A DNA stretch of 64,000 bases, taken from contig OX638322.1 of NCBI GenBank assembly GCA_951812575.1, positions 4,220,501-4,284,500 of the forward strand, read 5' to 3'. Position 1 is the first letter of the stretch. Each line of letters begins with the position of its first letter. This DNA is from Candidatus Binatia bacterium. GTDB taxonomy: Bacteria; Desulfobacterota; Binatia; Bin18. Under the pieces are notes generated by a model. That model saw only the letters and a list, made by a program, of their open reading frames with translations, was not told the DNA's origin and ran no database searches. The translations under genes were made by a program, and so were the position numbers. Shown here piece after piece: positions 41,283 through 49,905 of this stretch.

Positions 41283-43198
41283 TGGCAGTGCAAAAGCAAG
41301 CCTATACGGCAAAAGATATTACCGTTCTTGAGGGTCTCGACCCGGTTCGCAAACGGCCTGGCATGTATATCGGTGGGGTTGATAGCACGGGGCTGCATCA
41401 CCTCGTCTGGGAACTCCTCGACAATGCAGTGGATGAAGCCATGAACGGCCATGCCAACCGCATTGAGGTGAGCCTGCATAAGGATGGCTCGACCGTCACC
41501 GTGGCCGACAACGGCCGCGGGATTCCGGTAGACCTGCATCCGCAGTTCAAGAAGCCCGCGCTGGAACTGATTCTGACCACCCTGCATGCCGGCGGGAAAT
41601 TTGGCGACCAGAATTACGCCCATTCCGGCGGGCTGCACGGCGTGGGAGCTTCCGTCGTCAATGCGCTGGCCGACCATATGCAGGCCCGTATCCGCCGGGA
41701 TGGAGTGGAGTGGGAGCAGTGCTTTCGCCGCGGCAAGGCCACAAGACCACTCAAACAAATCGGCGAGGCGCGCGGACATGGCACCACCCTCACCTTTCAT
41801 CCCGACCCTGATATTTTTCCGTCTATTACCTTCACACCCGAGCGCATTGCCGAAAGATTGGAAGCCAAAGCCTATCTGCATAAAGGGCTGATGCTCGTCT
41901 TTCGGAACGAGACAACCGGGCAAACGCAGCAGTTCCTGTATCAAGACGGTCTCGAAGCCTATCTCCGCAAGCTGCTCGCCGACGGCGACAAAAAAGCGGT
42001 TATTCAGGATGTCTTCCATATCGAACGCGACACCGCACCTCCCCTGGAGTGCGTGCTGACCTGGACGGAATCACCGGAAGAGCGCATCCACTCGTTTGTG
42101 AATGGCATTCCCACACCCTTCGGCGGGACGCATGAAGCCGGCTTAAAGACCGCCATTGTCAAGGCGGTTCGTAATTACATCAACGTCAACAACCTGACGC
42201 CCAAGGGGATGAATATTACCGCCGACGACACGCGCGAAGGGCTGGTCGCCATCCTCAGCCTGTATCTCAAACAGCCACAGTTTCAGGGTCAGACCAAAGA
42301 AAAGCTCGGCAACCCGGAAACAACAGCGCAAGTCGACAACCTGGTCCGGACCTCCTTGGAAAATTTTCTGCTCAATAATCGCTCCCAGGCGGAGACGATT
42401 GCCCAGCGGGTGATATTGGCGGCCCGAGCACGCACGGCCTCGCGCGCGGCGTTGGAAAGCGTGCGAAGTAAGGGGTCGGTTTCCCATCGTCTGAACCTGC
42501 CCGGCAAGCTGGCCGACTGCTCCTCAACCAGCCCGGCGAAAAGCGAACTCTTCATTGTTGAGGGCGATTCTGCCGGCGGCTCGGCCAAGCAGGGCCGCGA
42601 CCGGGGATTTCAGGCCATCCTGCCGCTGCGCGGCAAGGTGTTGAATACGGAACAGGCCTCGCTCAATAAAATCCTGACCAATAAGGAGTTAAACGATCTT
42701 GTGTCGGCCTTGGGCTGTGGCGTGGGCAAGGCGTTTGACCTGTCCAAGCTCCGCTATCACAAAGTCTGCCTGTTGATGGACGCCGACTCGGACGGCAACC
42801 ATATTTGTACGCTCCTGCTGACCTTTTTCTACCGTCACCTACCCGAACTGATTCAGGCCGGCTGTGTCTATATTGCCAAGCCGCCGCTGTATAAAATCGA
42901 GGTCGGCAAGGAAGTCCATTGGGCGGACGATGACGCGGCCAAGGAACACCTGCTGGCCCAACAAAACGGGCATGCCAGCAAGGCCCAGGTTCAGCGTTTT
43001 AAGGGCTTAGGCGAGATGAATCCACATACTCTCAAGGAAACGACCCTCGACCCGCGCACGCGCACCTTGCTCCAGGTCTCTATTCAGGACGCCGAGCGAA
43101 CCGAAAAGGCCATCCAAACGCTGATGGGCAAAGATGTCCAGCCGCGCTTCAGCTTTATCATGGAGCGGGCGCCCAAGGTCGAAGACGTAGACGTATAA
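41282..43198 (+). CDS. parE: DNA topoisomerase IV subunit B
   Basis: ATPase subunit of topoisomerase IV, 638 residues. GHKL ATPase motifs: LLDNAVDEAMNGHANRIEV, VADNGRGIPVD and SGGLHGVGASVVNAL. TOPRIM: IVEGDSAGGSAKQGRDRGF and LLMDADSDGNHICTLLLTFFYR, the latter typical of ParE-type proteins (DGxH form). The C-terminus carries QRFKGLGEMNPHTLKETTLD. The ATG overlaps the parC stop by one base. The next gene overlaps the parE stop the same way. Confidence 0.87.
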   Translation: MAVQKQAYTAKDITVLEGLDPVRKRPGMYIGGVDSTGLHHLVWELLDNAVDEAMNGHANRIEVSLHKDGSTVTVADNGRGIPVDLHPQFKKPALELILTTLHAGGKFGDQNYAHSGGLHGVGASVVNALADHMQARIRRDGVEWEQCFRRGKATRPLKQIGEARGHGTTLTFHPDPDIFPSITFTPERIAERLEAKAYLHKGLMLVFRNETTGQTQQFLYQDGLEAYLRKLLADGDKKAVIQDVFHIERDTAPPLECVLTWTESPEERIHSFVNGIPTPFGGTHEAGLKTAIVKAVRNYINVNNLTPKGMNITADDTREGLVAILSLYLKQPQFQGQTKEKLGNPETTAQVDNLVRTSLENFLLNNRSQAETIAQRVILAARARTASRAALESVRSKGSVSHRLNLPGKLADCSSTSPAKSELFIVEGDSAGGSAKQGRDRGFQAILPLRGKVLNTEQASLNKILTNKELNDLVSALGCGVGKAFDLSKLRYHKVCLLMDADSDGNHICTLLLTFFYRHLPELIQAGCVYIAKPPLYKIEVGKEVHWADDDAAKEHLLAQQNGHASKAQVQRFKGLGEMNPHTLKETTLDPRTRTLLQVSIQDAERTEKAIQTLMGKDVQPRFSFIMERAPKVEDVDV

Positions 43199-43674
43199 TG
43201 CCCAAGCGTCATCCCAGCCTGGTCCCCCTCTCGCGGGAGCACCATCACGGCCTTCTTCTCGCGTTCCGCATCAAACACGGGCTACCCAAAACGCGCCGGC
43301 CACACGACAGTCCGCAAGAGCAAGCGGCTGATACGGTGCACTTTTTCAAGAGCGGTTTGGCATCCCATTTTGCTGCAGAAACCGATATCCTCTTTCCAGC
43401 GATTCGGGCCATGCAGCCTCAAGCGTCCACCCTGCTCGATCGGCTCATTCAAGAACATACGGCCATGCGGGAATTGGTGCATCACATCGCCCAGCAGGCT
43501 CCTGACGGGTCGCAGTTGACGGAATTACTGGCGTCATTCGGGACACTCTTGGAACAGCATATTCGATGCGAAGAACGCGATCTTTTTCCGGTGTACGAGG
43601 CACACGTCTCCGAAGCCGAGGCGACCCGGATAGAGCACGCCATTTTTCAAATGATCGGCGATGGTCTTGCTTGA
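43198..43674 (+). CDS. Hemerythrin-like HHE protein
   Basis: A 158-residue four-helix-bundle protein with the His/Glu pattern of HHE hemerythrin domains: REHHHGLLLAFRIKHG, GLASHFAAETDILFPAI, IQEHTAMRELVHH and LLEQHIRCEERDLFPVYE. It could bind a di-iron site and sense or carry O2 or NO. It overlaps parE by one base (TAATG), so it is the third gene of that operon; the link to topoisomerase IV is not understood. Confidence 0.85.
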   Translation: MPKRHPSLVPLSREHHHGLLLAFRIKHGLPKTRRPHDSPQEQAADTVHFFKSGLASHFAAETDILFPAIRAMQPQASTLLDRLIQEHTAMRELVHHIAQQAPDGSQLTELLASFGTLLEQHIRCEERDLFPVYEAHVSEAEATRIEHAIFQMIGDGLA

Positions 43675-43749
43675 CAGTCGGAGTCACAACCGGATAGGGG
43701 AAGCAGGAGCAGGTACGAGCGAATCTCAGGAATACGAGGAGGGCAAAGT

Positions 43750-44145
43750 ATGGAGTTCTTACACACCATGATCCGGGTCAACGATTTGGACGAATCACTC
43801 AAATTCTACTGCGACGGGCTGGGCATGAAGCTGCTGCGCAAACAGGACTATCCGGGCGGTGAGTTTACCCTGGCCTTTGTCGGCTACGGCGACGAAAAGA
43901 ACAGCACCGTCGTCGAACTGACGCATAACTGGGGTACCTCGAGCTATGACCAGGGGAACGCCTTTGGGCATTTGGCGATCGGCGTGGATGATATCTATCA
44001 GACCTGCGACGAACTCAAGGGGAAAGGCATCAACGTCGTCCGCGAGCCCGGCCCGATGGCGCACGGCGGCGCGGTGATCGCGTTTATTGAAGACCCCAAT
44101 GGCTACAAGGTCGAGCTGATCGATCTCAAAGGCGCCCGTGGATAG
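43750..44145 (+). CDS. gloA: Lactoylglutathione lyase (glyoxalase I)
   Basis: Detoxifies methylglyoxal using glutathione. The 131-residue VOC protein has the metal ligands at exactly the E. coli GloA positions: H5, E56, H74 and E122. LHTMIRVNDLDESLKFYCDG and GFGHLAIGV-like AFGHLAIGVDD are family hallmarks. ATG 43750 follows GAGGAGGG. A second VOC gene follows 23 bases downstream. Confidence 0.94.
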   Translation: MEFLHTMIRVNDLDESLKFYCDGLGMKLLRKQDYPGGEFTLAFVGYGDEKNSTVVELTHNWGTSSYDQGNAFGHLAIGVDDIYQTCDELKGKGINVVREPGPMAHGGAVIAFIEDPNGYKVELIDLKGARG

Positions 44146-44168
44146 AAGATCACGAAAAGGAGTTTCCC

Positions 44169-44561
44169 GTGCTACAACCCGCAAAAGATTCAATTGACGT
44201 CGGTATTTTTGTCAAAGACATCAGCACCATGCTCGATTTTTACCAGGGCACGCTGGGTCTGGAAAAGACCGAGGAAGTACCGACCGCCTTTGGCACCATC
44301 CATCGCTTCCGGCACGGTACGAGCGACATCAAGCTCATGGACCCCAAAGAGATCCCACCGGCCGCACCAAACGGTTTTGGCAAGCGCCTGGGCATCGGCT
44401 ATCTCACCTTTGTCATTAAAGACCTGAGCGGCCTGTGTGCCGCCCTCAAGGACAAGGGTGCGGAGTTCACCATCCCCGAAACCGAAATCCGTCCCGGTAC
44501 CCGGATTGCCATGATCAGGGACCCCGAAGGCAATATTCTGGAGTTTGTCGAGCGCGGCTAA
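44169..44561 (+). CDS. VOC-family (glyoxalase-like) protein
   Basis: A 130-residue VOC protein starting at GTG 44169 (AAAAGGAG upstream). It has the betaalphabeta-betabetabeta repeat look: VGIFVKDISTMLDFYQGTLGL, GIGYLTFVIKDLSGLCAALKDKG and MIRDPEGNILEFVERG. The first metal His is replaced (DSIDVGIFV), so metal use is uncertain. Probably a lyase or dioxygenase-like small-molecule enzyme; substrate unknown. Likely cotranscribed with gloA. Confidence 0.85.
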   Translation: MLQPAKDSIDVGIFVKDISTMLDFYQGTLGLEKTEEVPTAFGTIHRFRHGTSDIKLMDPKEIPPAAPNGFGKRLGIGYLTFVIKDLSGLCAALKDKGAEFTIPETEIRPGTRIAMIRDPEGNILEFVERG

Positions 44562-44571
44562 AGTACGGACA

Positions 44572-44594
44572 GCAGGCCACAGTCTGTGGCCTGC
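44572..44594 (+). terminator. Strong 10-bp hairpin after the VOC gene
   Basis: GCAGGCCACA (44572-44581) and TGTGGCCTGC (44585-44594) form a perfect stem with loop GTC, 11 bases after the stop at 44561. No T-run follows (CCCCATT). Probably a transcript-end or stabilising hairpin between convergent genes. Confidence 0.45.
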
Positions 44595-44718
44595 CCCATT
44601 GATCTCACACCACTCACAGCGTTATGTCGCGCCGAAAGAACACAGGGAGCCATCTTCCCACTCCCTGCGTGTAGCGCCTCCTGAGTGAGCGCCTTTATCA
44701 CCCACCTGCTCAGCGCCT

Positions 44719-46044
44719 TTACGCGCTCTTCCGCCGCCTGCCCGGACTGAAGTGCCGGATGGCACCGCTGGCAATACGCGCCCCACGCGAGGCCTCCGGC
44801 TTCGCAAAGCGGCGGAGGGTGAAATGCGTGGGTTCAAACCCCTTGATCATCTTGCGGGGGACCTCTTTGCCCAACAGGCTCTCGATAGCGCGCACGGCTT
44901 CGACCTCGTCGGACGAGGCAAAGGTGAGTGCCTCTCCGGTCGCCATGGCGCGGGCGGTCCGGCCGATGCGGTGGACGTAATCTTCCGCTCGATTGGGAAC
45001 GTCAAAATTCACCACATGGGAAATGCCCTCGACGTCAAGGCCACGCGCGGCCACATCGGTTGCAACCAGGACATCAACCTTTCCGCTCTTAAAATCATTG
45101 AGCACTTGGGTACGGACGCGCTGGCTCTTATCGCCATGCAGGGCGGCGACCCGACGGTTCGTCTGGGACAAACGCTTGGATAGGCGTTCCGCACGAACCT
45201 TGGTCCGCGTAAAGATCAGAACGTGTTTGAGACTGCCGTGCTGGAGGAGATAGGATAACAGATCGTTTTTGCGTTCGGCTTCCACCAGATAGAGCACGTG
45301 GCGCAGCGTCGCGACCGGCGTCGCCCGTCGCCCGACATCAATCACCTCAGGCTCTCTCAAGGTGTCCTGGGCCAGACGCTCAATCTCCTGTGGCATGGTT
45401 GCGGAAAACAAGAGCGTTTGGCGCGTTTGAGGTAATGTGGCCAGGATACGTCGGACATCGGGCAGAAAGCCCATATCCAGCATACGGTCGGCTTCGTCCA
45501 GGACGAGCACCTCGACGTCAGCAAGCCGGACGTTGCCCCGATTCAAGTGATCGAGCAGGCGTCCGGGGGTTGCGATGAGCAGTTCCACCCCGCGCCGCAG
45601 CCGGTCGGCTTGCGGGCCGAGCCCGACACCGCCATAGACCACGGTTGAGCGAACCGGCACGTGTTTTCCGTAGGTTCGGGCACTTTCCCCTATTTGGACG
45701 GCGAGTTCGCGCGTCGGGGTCAGCACCAAAGCCCGGACTGTTTTCGACTCTGCGTGGGTAAAACGTTGCAGGATGGGCAGGATAAATCCGGCCGTCTTGC
45801 CCGTCCCGGTCTGGGCACAAGCGAGCATATCCTTCCCGCTCAGGGCAACCGGAATCGCTTGGGATTGAATCGGGGTTGGGGTTTCGTATTGGACATCTTC
45901 AAGGGCGCGTAAGAGCTCGGGTATGAGCCCGAGCTCGGAAAACTCTGAACAATCGGCAGGATCGTTCTGTATACTCTCTGTTGTCAAAGGACCATCTCTT
46001 TCTCCGTGCGGCCCAGCGGCACGGACGAATATGGGCGCGGACAA
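44719..46044 (-). CDS. DEAD-box RNA helicase (RhlE-like)
   Basis: ATP-dependent RNA unwinding enzyme. All helicase motifs are visible: Q motif TPTPIQSQAIPVAL, Walker A AQTGTGKT, PTRELAVQ, TPGRLLD, DEAD in VLVLDEADRMLDMGF, SAT, and HRIGRTARA at the end of domain 2. A basic C-terminal tail (RHFSPGRRRKSA) is RhlE-like. The frame opens at TTG 46044; TTG 45987 (LTTESIQNDPADCSEFSELGL) has AAGAG upstream and may be the true start. Confidence 0.93.
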   Translation of the reverse strand: MSAPIFVRAAGPHGERDGPLTTESIQNDPADCSEFSELGLIPELLRALEDVQYETPTPIQSQAIPVALSGKDMLACAQTGTGKTAGFILPILQRFTHAESKTVRALVLTPTRELAVQIGESARTYGKHVPVRSTVVYGGVGLGPQADRLRRGVELLIATPGRLLDHLNRGNVRLADVEVLVLDEADRMLDMGFLPDVRRILATLPQTRQTLLFSATMPQEIERLAQDTLREPEVIDVGRRATPVATLRHVLYLVEAERKNDLLSYLLQHGSLKHVLIFTRTKVRAERLSKRLSQTNRRVAALHGDKSQRVRTQVLNDFKSGKVDVLVATDVAARGLDVEGISHVVNFDVPNRAEDYVHRIGRTARAMATGEALTFASSDEVEAVRAIESLLGKEVPRKMIKGFEPTHFTLRRFAKPEASRGARIASGAIRHFSPGRRRKSA

Positions 46045-46250
46045 AGCATCGGCGCACCGTGTTATTAGACAGAACCTGGGAAACGTGGAACTCGGGTCTG
46101 GGCAACCAGAGACCCGCTTCTGAGCGGGATTTCTTACAAAGGAAAAGAGACCTGCTCGCGGTTCGTTCTCGTGTTATACAGCCTCAGCATACCGGACAAA
46201 GAGTGAGAATACTAGTCGAAGATTCCTTTTTATCTCAGGCCAGTCGGTCC

Positions 46251-46652
46251 CTACCCGAGCTCGGTCTTGCGCTTCGTCAGAATAATGGCCGATCCCAGGG
46301 AGACACCCACCCCAACAATGGAGTAGAGGAGGTAGAAGAGACCCAACTGATTAGCCTCTGGGGTATCGCGGTACATAAAGAGCAAGAGGTTCAGGATAAC
46401 GTACAGCGCATACGCATGCGCCATACCCACGACGAAACGTTTCATCTGCCAGATGCCGTAGGCGTAGACGAGCAAATAGAGGCCGGCCACGATGCCGGCT
46501 ATCACGTTGGGCATCCCGGACAGCCGGGAACCGAAGAGCACAAAGCCGGTCGTTTCATTAATCTGGAGGGGTTTCAGAAAATTTGATATTGCCAGAATAG
46601 CAAACAGGACGGCAAAGACCGTGAGTACACTGCCACGTTCAGCTTGAGCCAT
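46251..46652 (-). CDS. Four-helix membrane protein, unknown
   Basis: From ATG 46652 (AAGGAGGCCCA upstream) a 133-residue protein with four hydrophobic segments (SVLTVFAVLFAILAISNFL, FVLFGSRLSGMPNVIAGIVA, LLVYAYGIWQM with AYALYVILNLLLF, and LFYLLYSIVGVGVSLGSAII). The frame runs much further upstream, but only this start has a ribosome site. No family recognised. Confidence 0.7.
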   Translation of the reverse strand: MAQAERGSVLTVFAVLFAILAISNFLKPLQINETTGFVLFGSRLSGMPNVIAGIVAGLYLLVYAYGIWQMKRFVVGMAHAYALYVILNLLLFMYRDTPEANQLGLFYLLYSIVGVGVSLGSAIILTKRKTELG

Positions 46653-46791
46653 TGGGCCTCCTTGTGATCCGAGGTCCAACGTTACAATACTTCCCGCAGC
46701 CCGAGCAAGCGCCAGACAGGTAGAAATGCACACAGAGTTCCGATACCAGAACCAGAGTCGGAAATACGCTACCACCTGAGAGGAGAGAGTG

Positions 46792-47571
46792 ATGCCTATA
46801 CGGTTACGACAGATCTGTTTCGTTGCGGACAAGCTCGCGCCTGTGGTCGAGGACCTCACAGCCATATTCGGCCTTGAGGTGTGTTTTGTTGATGAAGGCG
46901 TAGGCGTTTTCGGCCTGGAGAACTCCCTCTTTCCAATCGGCTCAAACTTTTTTGAGGTCGTCGCACCGACGAAAGACAACACCGCGGCCGGTCGCTTTCT
47001 GCAACGTCGCAACGGCAACGGCGGCTATATGGTCATTTGCCAGTGCGATCGCCGCGAAACGCAACAGGCGCGCAAGGCCCGGGCTCAGGAGCTCGGCGTC
47101 CGTATTGCCTGGGAGCAGGATATTCACGGCTTTCAGTGTATGCAGCTCCACCCTGGCGACACGGGGGGCGCCTTCTTTGAACTCGACTGGGACCCGAAGA
47201 ATGAACCCGAAGGGCATTGGGAACCCGCTGGCGGGGATGGCTGGGACACCGCCCGGCGGACGGATGTGGTCAGCGGCTATTCAGCGGTTGAGTTGCAGTC
47301 CCACGACCCGCAATCAATGGCCCAGCGGTGGGCAGACATCGCCGGCATCCCACTCCAGCAGGACGATCACGGTCGCCTGAGCTTTCCGCTGGAGAATGCC
47401 GACGTACGGTTTGTTGAGGCCACGGATGGGCGCGGAGATGGTTTGGGCGGAGTGGATATAGTTGTTACTGATATCCAGGGGCTCCTGACCACAGCAGAGC
47501 AGCGTGGGCGCCGGGTGTCGGACGATCAGGTGGAGGTGTGTGGCGTTCGTTTTTATCTCAAAGACGCGTAG
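46792..47571 (+). CDS. Long VOC-type protein (two-domain glyoxalase-like)
   Basis: A 259-residue protein from ATG 46792 (AGGAGAG upstream). The N-terminal half LRQICFVADKLAPVVEDL..FGL and EVVAPTKDNTAAGRFLQRRN is a glyoxalase-like domain of a type seen in large-substrate VOC proteins; the C-terminal half SGYSAVELQSHDPQSMAQRW..IPL starts a second domain. Substrate unknown. It is convergent with the selenoprotein-type gene, whose stop is 14 bases away. Confidence 0.75.
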   Translation: MPIRLRQICFVADKLAPVVEDLTAIFGLEVCFVDEGVGVFGLENSLFPIGSNFFEVVAPTKDNTAAGRFLQRRNGNGGYMVICQCDRRETQQARKARAQELGVRIAWEQDIHGFQCMQLHPGDTGGAFFELDWDPKNEPEGHWEPAGGDGWDTARRTDVVSGYSAVELQSHDPQSMAQRWADIAGIPLQQDDHGRLSFPLENADVRFVEATDGRGDGLGGVDIVVTDIQGLLTTAEQRGRRVSDDQVEVCGVRFYLKDA

Positions 47572-47584
47572 GCCGCGCCCTGCC

Positions 47585-48031
47585 CTAATTGCCGTACTTC
47601 TGATCAATAAAATCCCGGATGACTTCCGGCGGAGCCCCTGCTTCAAATAATGTCAGCGCATCCTGCGCTTCGTGCAAACAGTGCATTCAGCCAGCGGCGT
47701 GATCATCCACAAAGCAATCCAGGAGGTTGCCGTGCCCCATGGACCGGTCACAGCCACAGTAGCAGTGCAGTCCGGCCAGCACGTCCGGGATGGTTTGGGC
47801 AATGACGTAACCGTCTCTGACTGCTCCGCTGAACAAGTCTGGCGATAAGGTGGCAGGCAGACTGGTATGGGTTGAGAGCGGGGTTACTGATGGTTTCTTT
47901 TCTGACCCAGGCGTGGTTTCGGCAGTCAGACTCGTCTCGGCCAAGACAATAGCCGGAGAGTGCCCTGGTGCAGCGAGCACTGTACCAAGCCCCAAGACGA
48001 GCATGAGGGCGCCTACGATACGGATGAGCAT
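47585..48031 (-). CDS. Probable selenoprotein: secreted CYCGC-motif protein with in-frame UGA
   Basis: From ATG 48031 (AAGGAG 9 bases upstream) a signal peptide (MLIRIVGALMLVLGLGTVLA) leads a protein with CYCGC (C90, C92, C94) and LLDCF (C106). Normal translation would stop at TGA 47689-47687 (codon 115). Reading through gives 33 more sensible codons (MHCLHEAQDALTLFEAGAPP, then EVIRDFIDQKYGN) to TAG 47585. These match the usual C-terminal part of PCYCGC-motif proteins (CxxC, EA, IRxxID), with the TGA exactly at the first Cys of the CxxC. Eighteen bases after the TGA lies a bacterial-SECIS-like hairpin. Total 148 residues with Sec115 and C118 forming UxxC. The family function (thiol or metal chemistry outside the cytoplasm) is unknown. 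Alternative: a pseudogene. Confidence 0.75.
47655..47669 (-). promoter_or_regulatory. Candidate bacterial SECIS hairpin
   Basis: On the mRNA (minus) strand AGCGCA-GGA-TGCGCT forms a 6-bp perfect stem. The loop GGA is at 24-26 bases after the TGA, within the range known for bacterial SECIS elements (apical-loop G about 16-37 bases downstream), and with AGGA it resembles the AGGUCU loop of E. coli fdhF. SelB binding is inference. Confidence 0.65.
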
Positions 48032-48124
48032 GCGTACCATCTCCTTTCGGTCAGTGAGCCGACCCTCACGCTAGCATACATCGCTACCCGGCCCAACCAC
48101 GCAGCAGCCGGCTCTCATATGCGG

Positions 48125-48811
48125 TTATAGCACGTCAAGCTGCATGGGCTGGCGCTGGGAAAACGTATAGAGTTGGGCCGGTCGATGCGCGCCTCGCCGT
48201 GTTTTCAAGAGGGGCTTGAGCAGACCGGAGCTGATAATTTTTCGTCTGAAATTGCGACGATCCAGCTGACGATCGAGGATGATTTCATAGACCCTCTGTA
48301 GCTCCGCAACCGTAAATTCTTGCGGCAGGAGGCTGTAGACGATATTCGCGTAGCCCAATTTGCTCTGGAGCCGTTGCAACGCATATTCCGCTATGGCGTT
48401 ATGGTCGTAGGCAAGCTCAGGCAGATCATGCACCGGGAACCAGGCAATGTCCGCATATTTTTCCCCGAGATGGGGAGTCTGCGCGTGCGGCGGGATGAGG
48501 GCAAAATACGCGACCGATACGGTTCGTGCGGAGGGGTCTCGGGTCGCACTGCCAAACGTATACAATTGCTCCAGGTAGAGGTCCTGCACGCCTGTTTTTT
48601 CATACAGCTCGCGCTGGGCTGCGGCATCGAGCGATTCGTCCAACTGAACCAGACCACCGGGGAACGCCCAGCGGCCCGCGAACCCACCCTTCTTAATTTT
48701 CACCAGCAGCGTGCGGAGGGCTCCCTGGGTAAGGGTAAAGAGCACCGCATCAACGGCTACACGCGGGTGAATTTGTTTTGCGCTGCGCTGGCCCTCGTTT
48801 GCTCTGCCCAC
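48125..48811 (-). CDS. nrtR: Nudix-type transcriptional regulator NrtR-like
   Basis: The 228-residue protein has an N-terminal Nudix domain (VDAVLFTLTQGALRTLLVKI; box GGLVQLDESLDAAAQRELYE then KTGV, with Lys for the second Glu, so hydrolase activity may be lost) and a C-terminal winged helix (YSLLPQEFTVAELQRVYEII, LDRQLDRRNFRRKIISSGLL). This is the layout of NrtR, an ADP-ribose-sensing repressor of NAD synthesis. GTG start at 48811; it lies 9 bases downstream of nadA, so it is probably cotranscribed. A palindrome over the nadA promoter is its likely operator. Confidence 0.85.
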   Translation of the reverse strand: MGRANEGQRSAKQIHPRVAVDAVLFTLTQGALRTLLVKIKKGGFAGRWAFPGGLVQLDESLDAAAQRELYEKTGVQDLYLEQLYTFGSATRDPSARTVSVAYFALIPPHAQTPHLGEKYADIAWFPVHDLPELAYDHNAIAEYALQRLQSKLGYANIVYSLLPQEFTVAELQRVYEIILDRQLDRRNFRRKIISSGLLKPLLKTRRGAHRPAQLYTFSQRQPMQLDVL

Positions 48812-48820
48812 AGGAGCATA

Positions 48821-49834
48821 CTATGCATTGAGTGCCAGCATACGGTCAAGTGAACGCCGGGCACCGATCCGGGTCTCTTCCGGGAGCGTAATCTCAAAAC
48901 GTCCGTCACGCAGAGAGTCCCGCACCCCTTCGAGCGTAATCATTTTCATATAGGCGCACAGCTTGCAGCTCTTGTAGAATTTCTTCTCCGGGACTTCCAA
49001 CAGCAAGCGGTCCGACAGACCGCACTCCGTAACGATCAGAAACTCCTGGGCCGGACTTTCTTTAGCGTAGCGCATCATGGCACTCGTTGAGAGCACGGCA
49101 TCCGCCAGGGCGAGCACATCTTCCCGGCACTCGGGATGGACGAGCACTTTTACCTGCGGGAGTTTGTCCCGCACCTCTTGAATCTGTTCCGGCGTGATCT
49201 GATGATGGACGTAGCAGTTGCCCTGCCAGGCAATAATATTCTTACTGGTTTCGTTCTGGACGTAACGGGCCAGATTCTCATCAGGCACAAAGAGAATATT
49301 CTCGGTGTCGAGCGCTTCTACCACTTGGACCGCGTTCGACGAGGTACAACACACATCGGATTCGGCTTTGACATCCGCGGTCGTATTGACGTAACAGACC
49401 ACCTGGAGATCGGGATAGACTTGGCGCAGTTCTTCCTTCCGATCAGCCAACGCCTCCCCCGTGATGCTCTCGGCCAGAGAGCAGCCGGCCTGCAAGTCAG
49501 GCAGGAGCACCATTCGCTCCGGATTCACAATCTTGGCCGTCTCGGCCATAAAATGCACACCACAAAAGACAACGACATCAGATGCAACCTGTTTTGACTG
49601 GCGGGCCAATTCGAGGGAATCACCTATCACGTCAGCGACCTCAAAAATCTCCGGGCGTTGGTAATTGTGCGCCAGTATGACGGCGTTATGCCGGCGTTTC
49701 AGCTCGTGAATCTCATGAATCCAGGCTGCGTATTGTGTGCAAGCCTCCAGTGTATAGCCACTGTCGAGTTGCGCCAGGTGCTCGTAGAGCTGGTGTGGAG
49801 TCTTTTCTTGAGGGCCGGTCGATCCGTTGTGCAT
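48821..49834 (-). CDS. nadA: Quinolinate synthase
   Basis: Iron-sulfur enzyme that makes quinolinate from iminoaspartate and dihydroxyacetone phosphate for NAD synthesis. From ATG 49834 (GGAG upstream). Motifs: NAVILAHNYQRPEIFEVADV, FCGVHFMAETAKIVNPE, QAGCSLAES, CYVNTTADVKAESDVCCTSS and the C-terminal CKLCAYMKM with cluster cysteines. 337 residues. Forms an operon with the NrtR-like regulator. Confidence 0.95.
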   Translation of the reverse strand: MHNGSTGPQEKTPHQLYEHLAQLDSGYTLEACTQYAAWIHEIHELKRRHNAVILAHNYQRPEIFEVADVIGDSLELARQSKQVASDVVVFCGVHFMAETAKIVNPERMVLLPDLQAGCSLAESITGEALADRKEELRQVYPDLQVVCYVNTTADVKAESDVCCTSSNAVQVVEALDTENILFVPDENLARYVQNETSKNIIAWQGNCYVHHQITPEQIQEVRDKLPQVKVLVHPECREDVLALADAVLSTSAMMRYAKESPAQEFLIVTECGLSDRLLLEVPEKKFYKSCKLCAYMKMITLEGVRDSLRDGRFEITLPEETRIGARRSLDRMLALNA

Positions 49835-49884
49835 AATGGCTCTCCAGTTCGTACGCTTTAGTTTGTGTAATATAGACGCATACT

Positions 49885-49905
49885 TTTGCGTCATTGTGAC
49901 GCAAA
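49885..49905. promoter_or_regulatory. Perfect 9-3-9 palindrome over the nadA promoter (probable NrtR operator)
   Basis: TTTGCGTCA and its complement TGACGCAAA flank the spacer TTG. It covers the -10 of the predicted nadA promoter, where a bound repressor would block RNA polymerase. A third half-site GACGCA lies at 49875-49880. The binding protein is most likely the NrtR homologue two genes on, but this is inference. Confidence 0.6.

Noticed and set aside
44572..44594. Hairpin as a full intrinsic terminator
   Set aside because: Strong stem but no T-run; listed only as a low-confidence transcript-end element.
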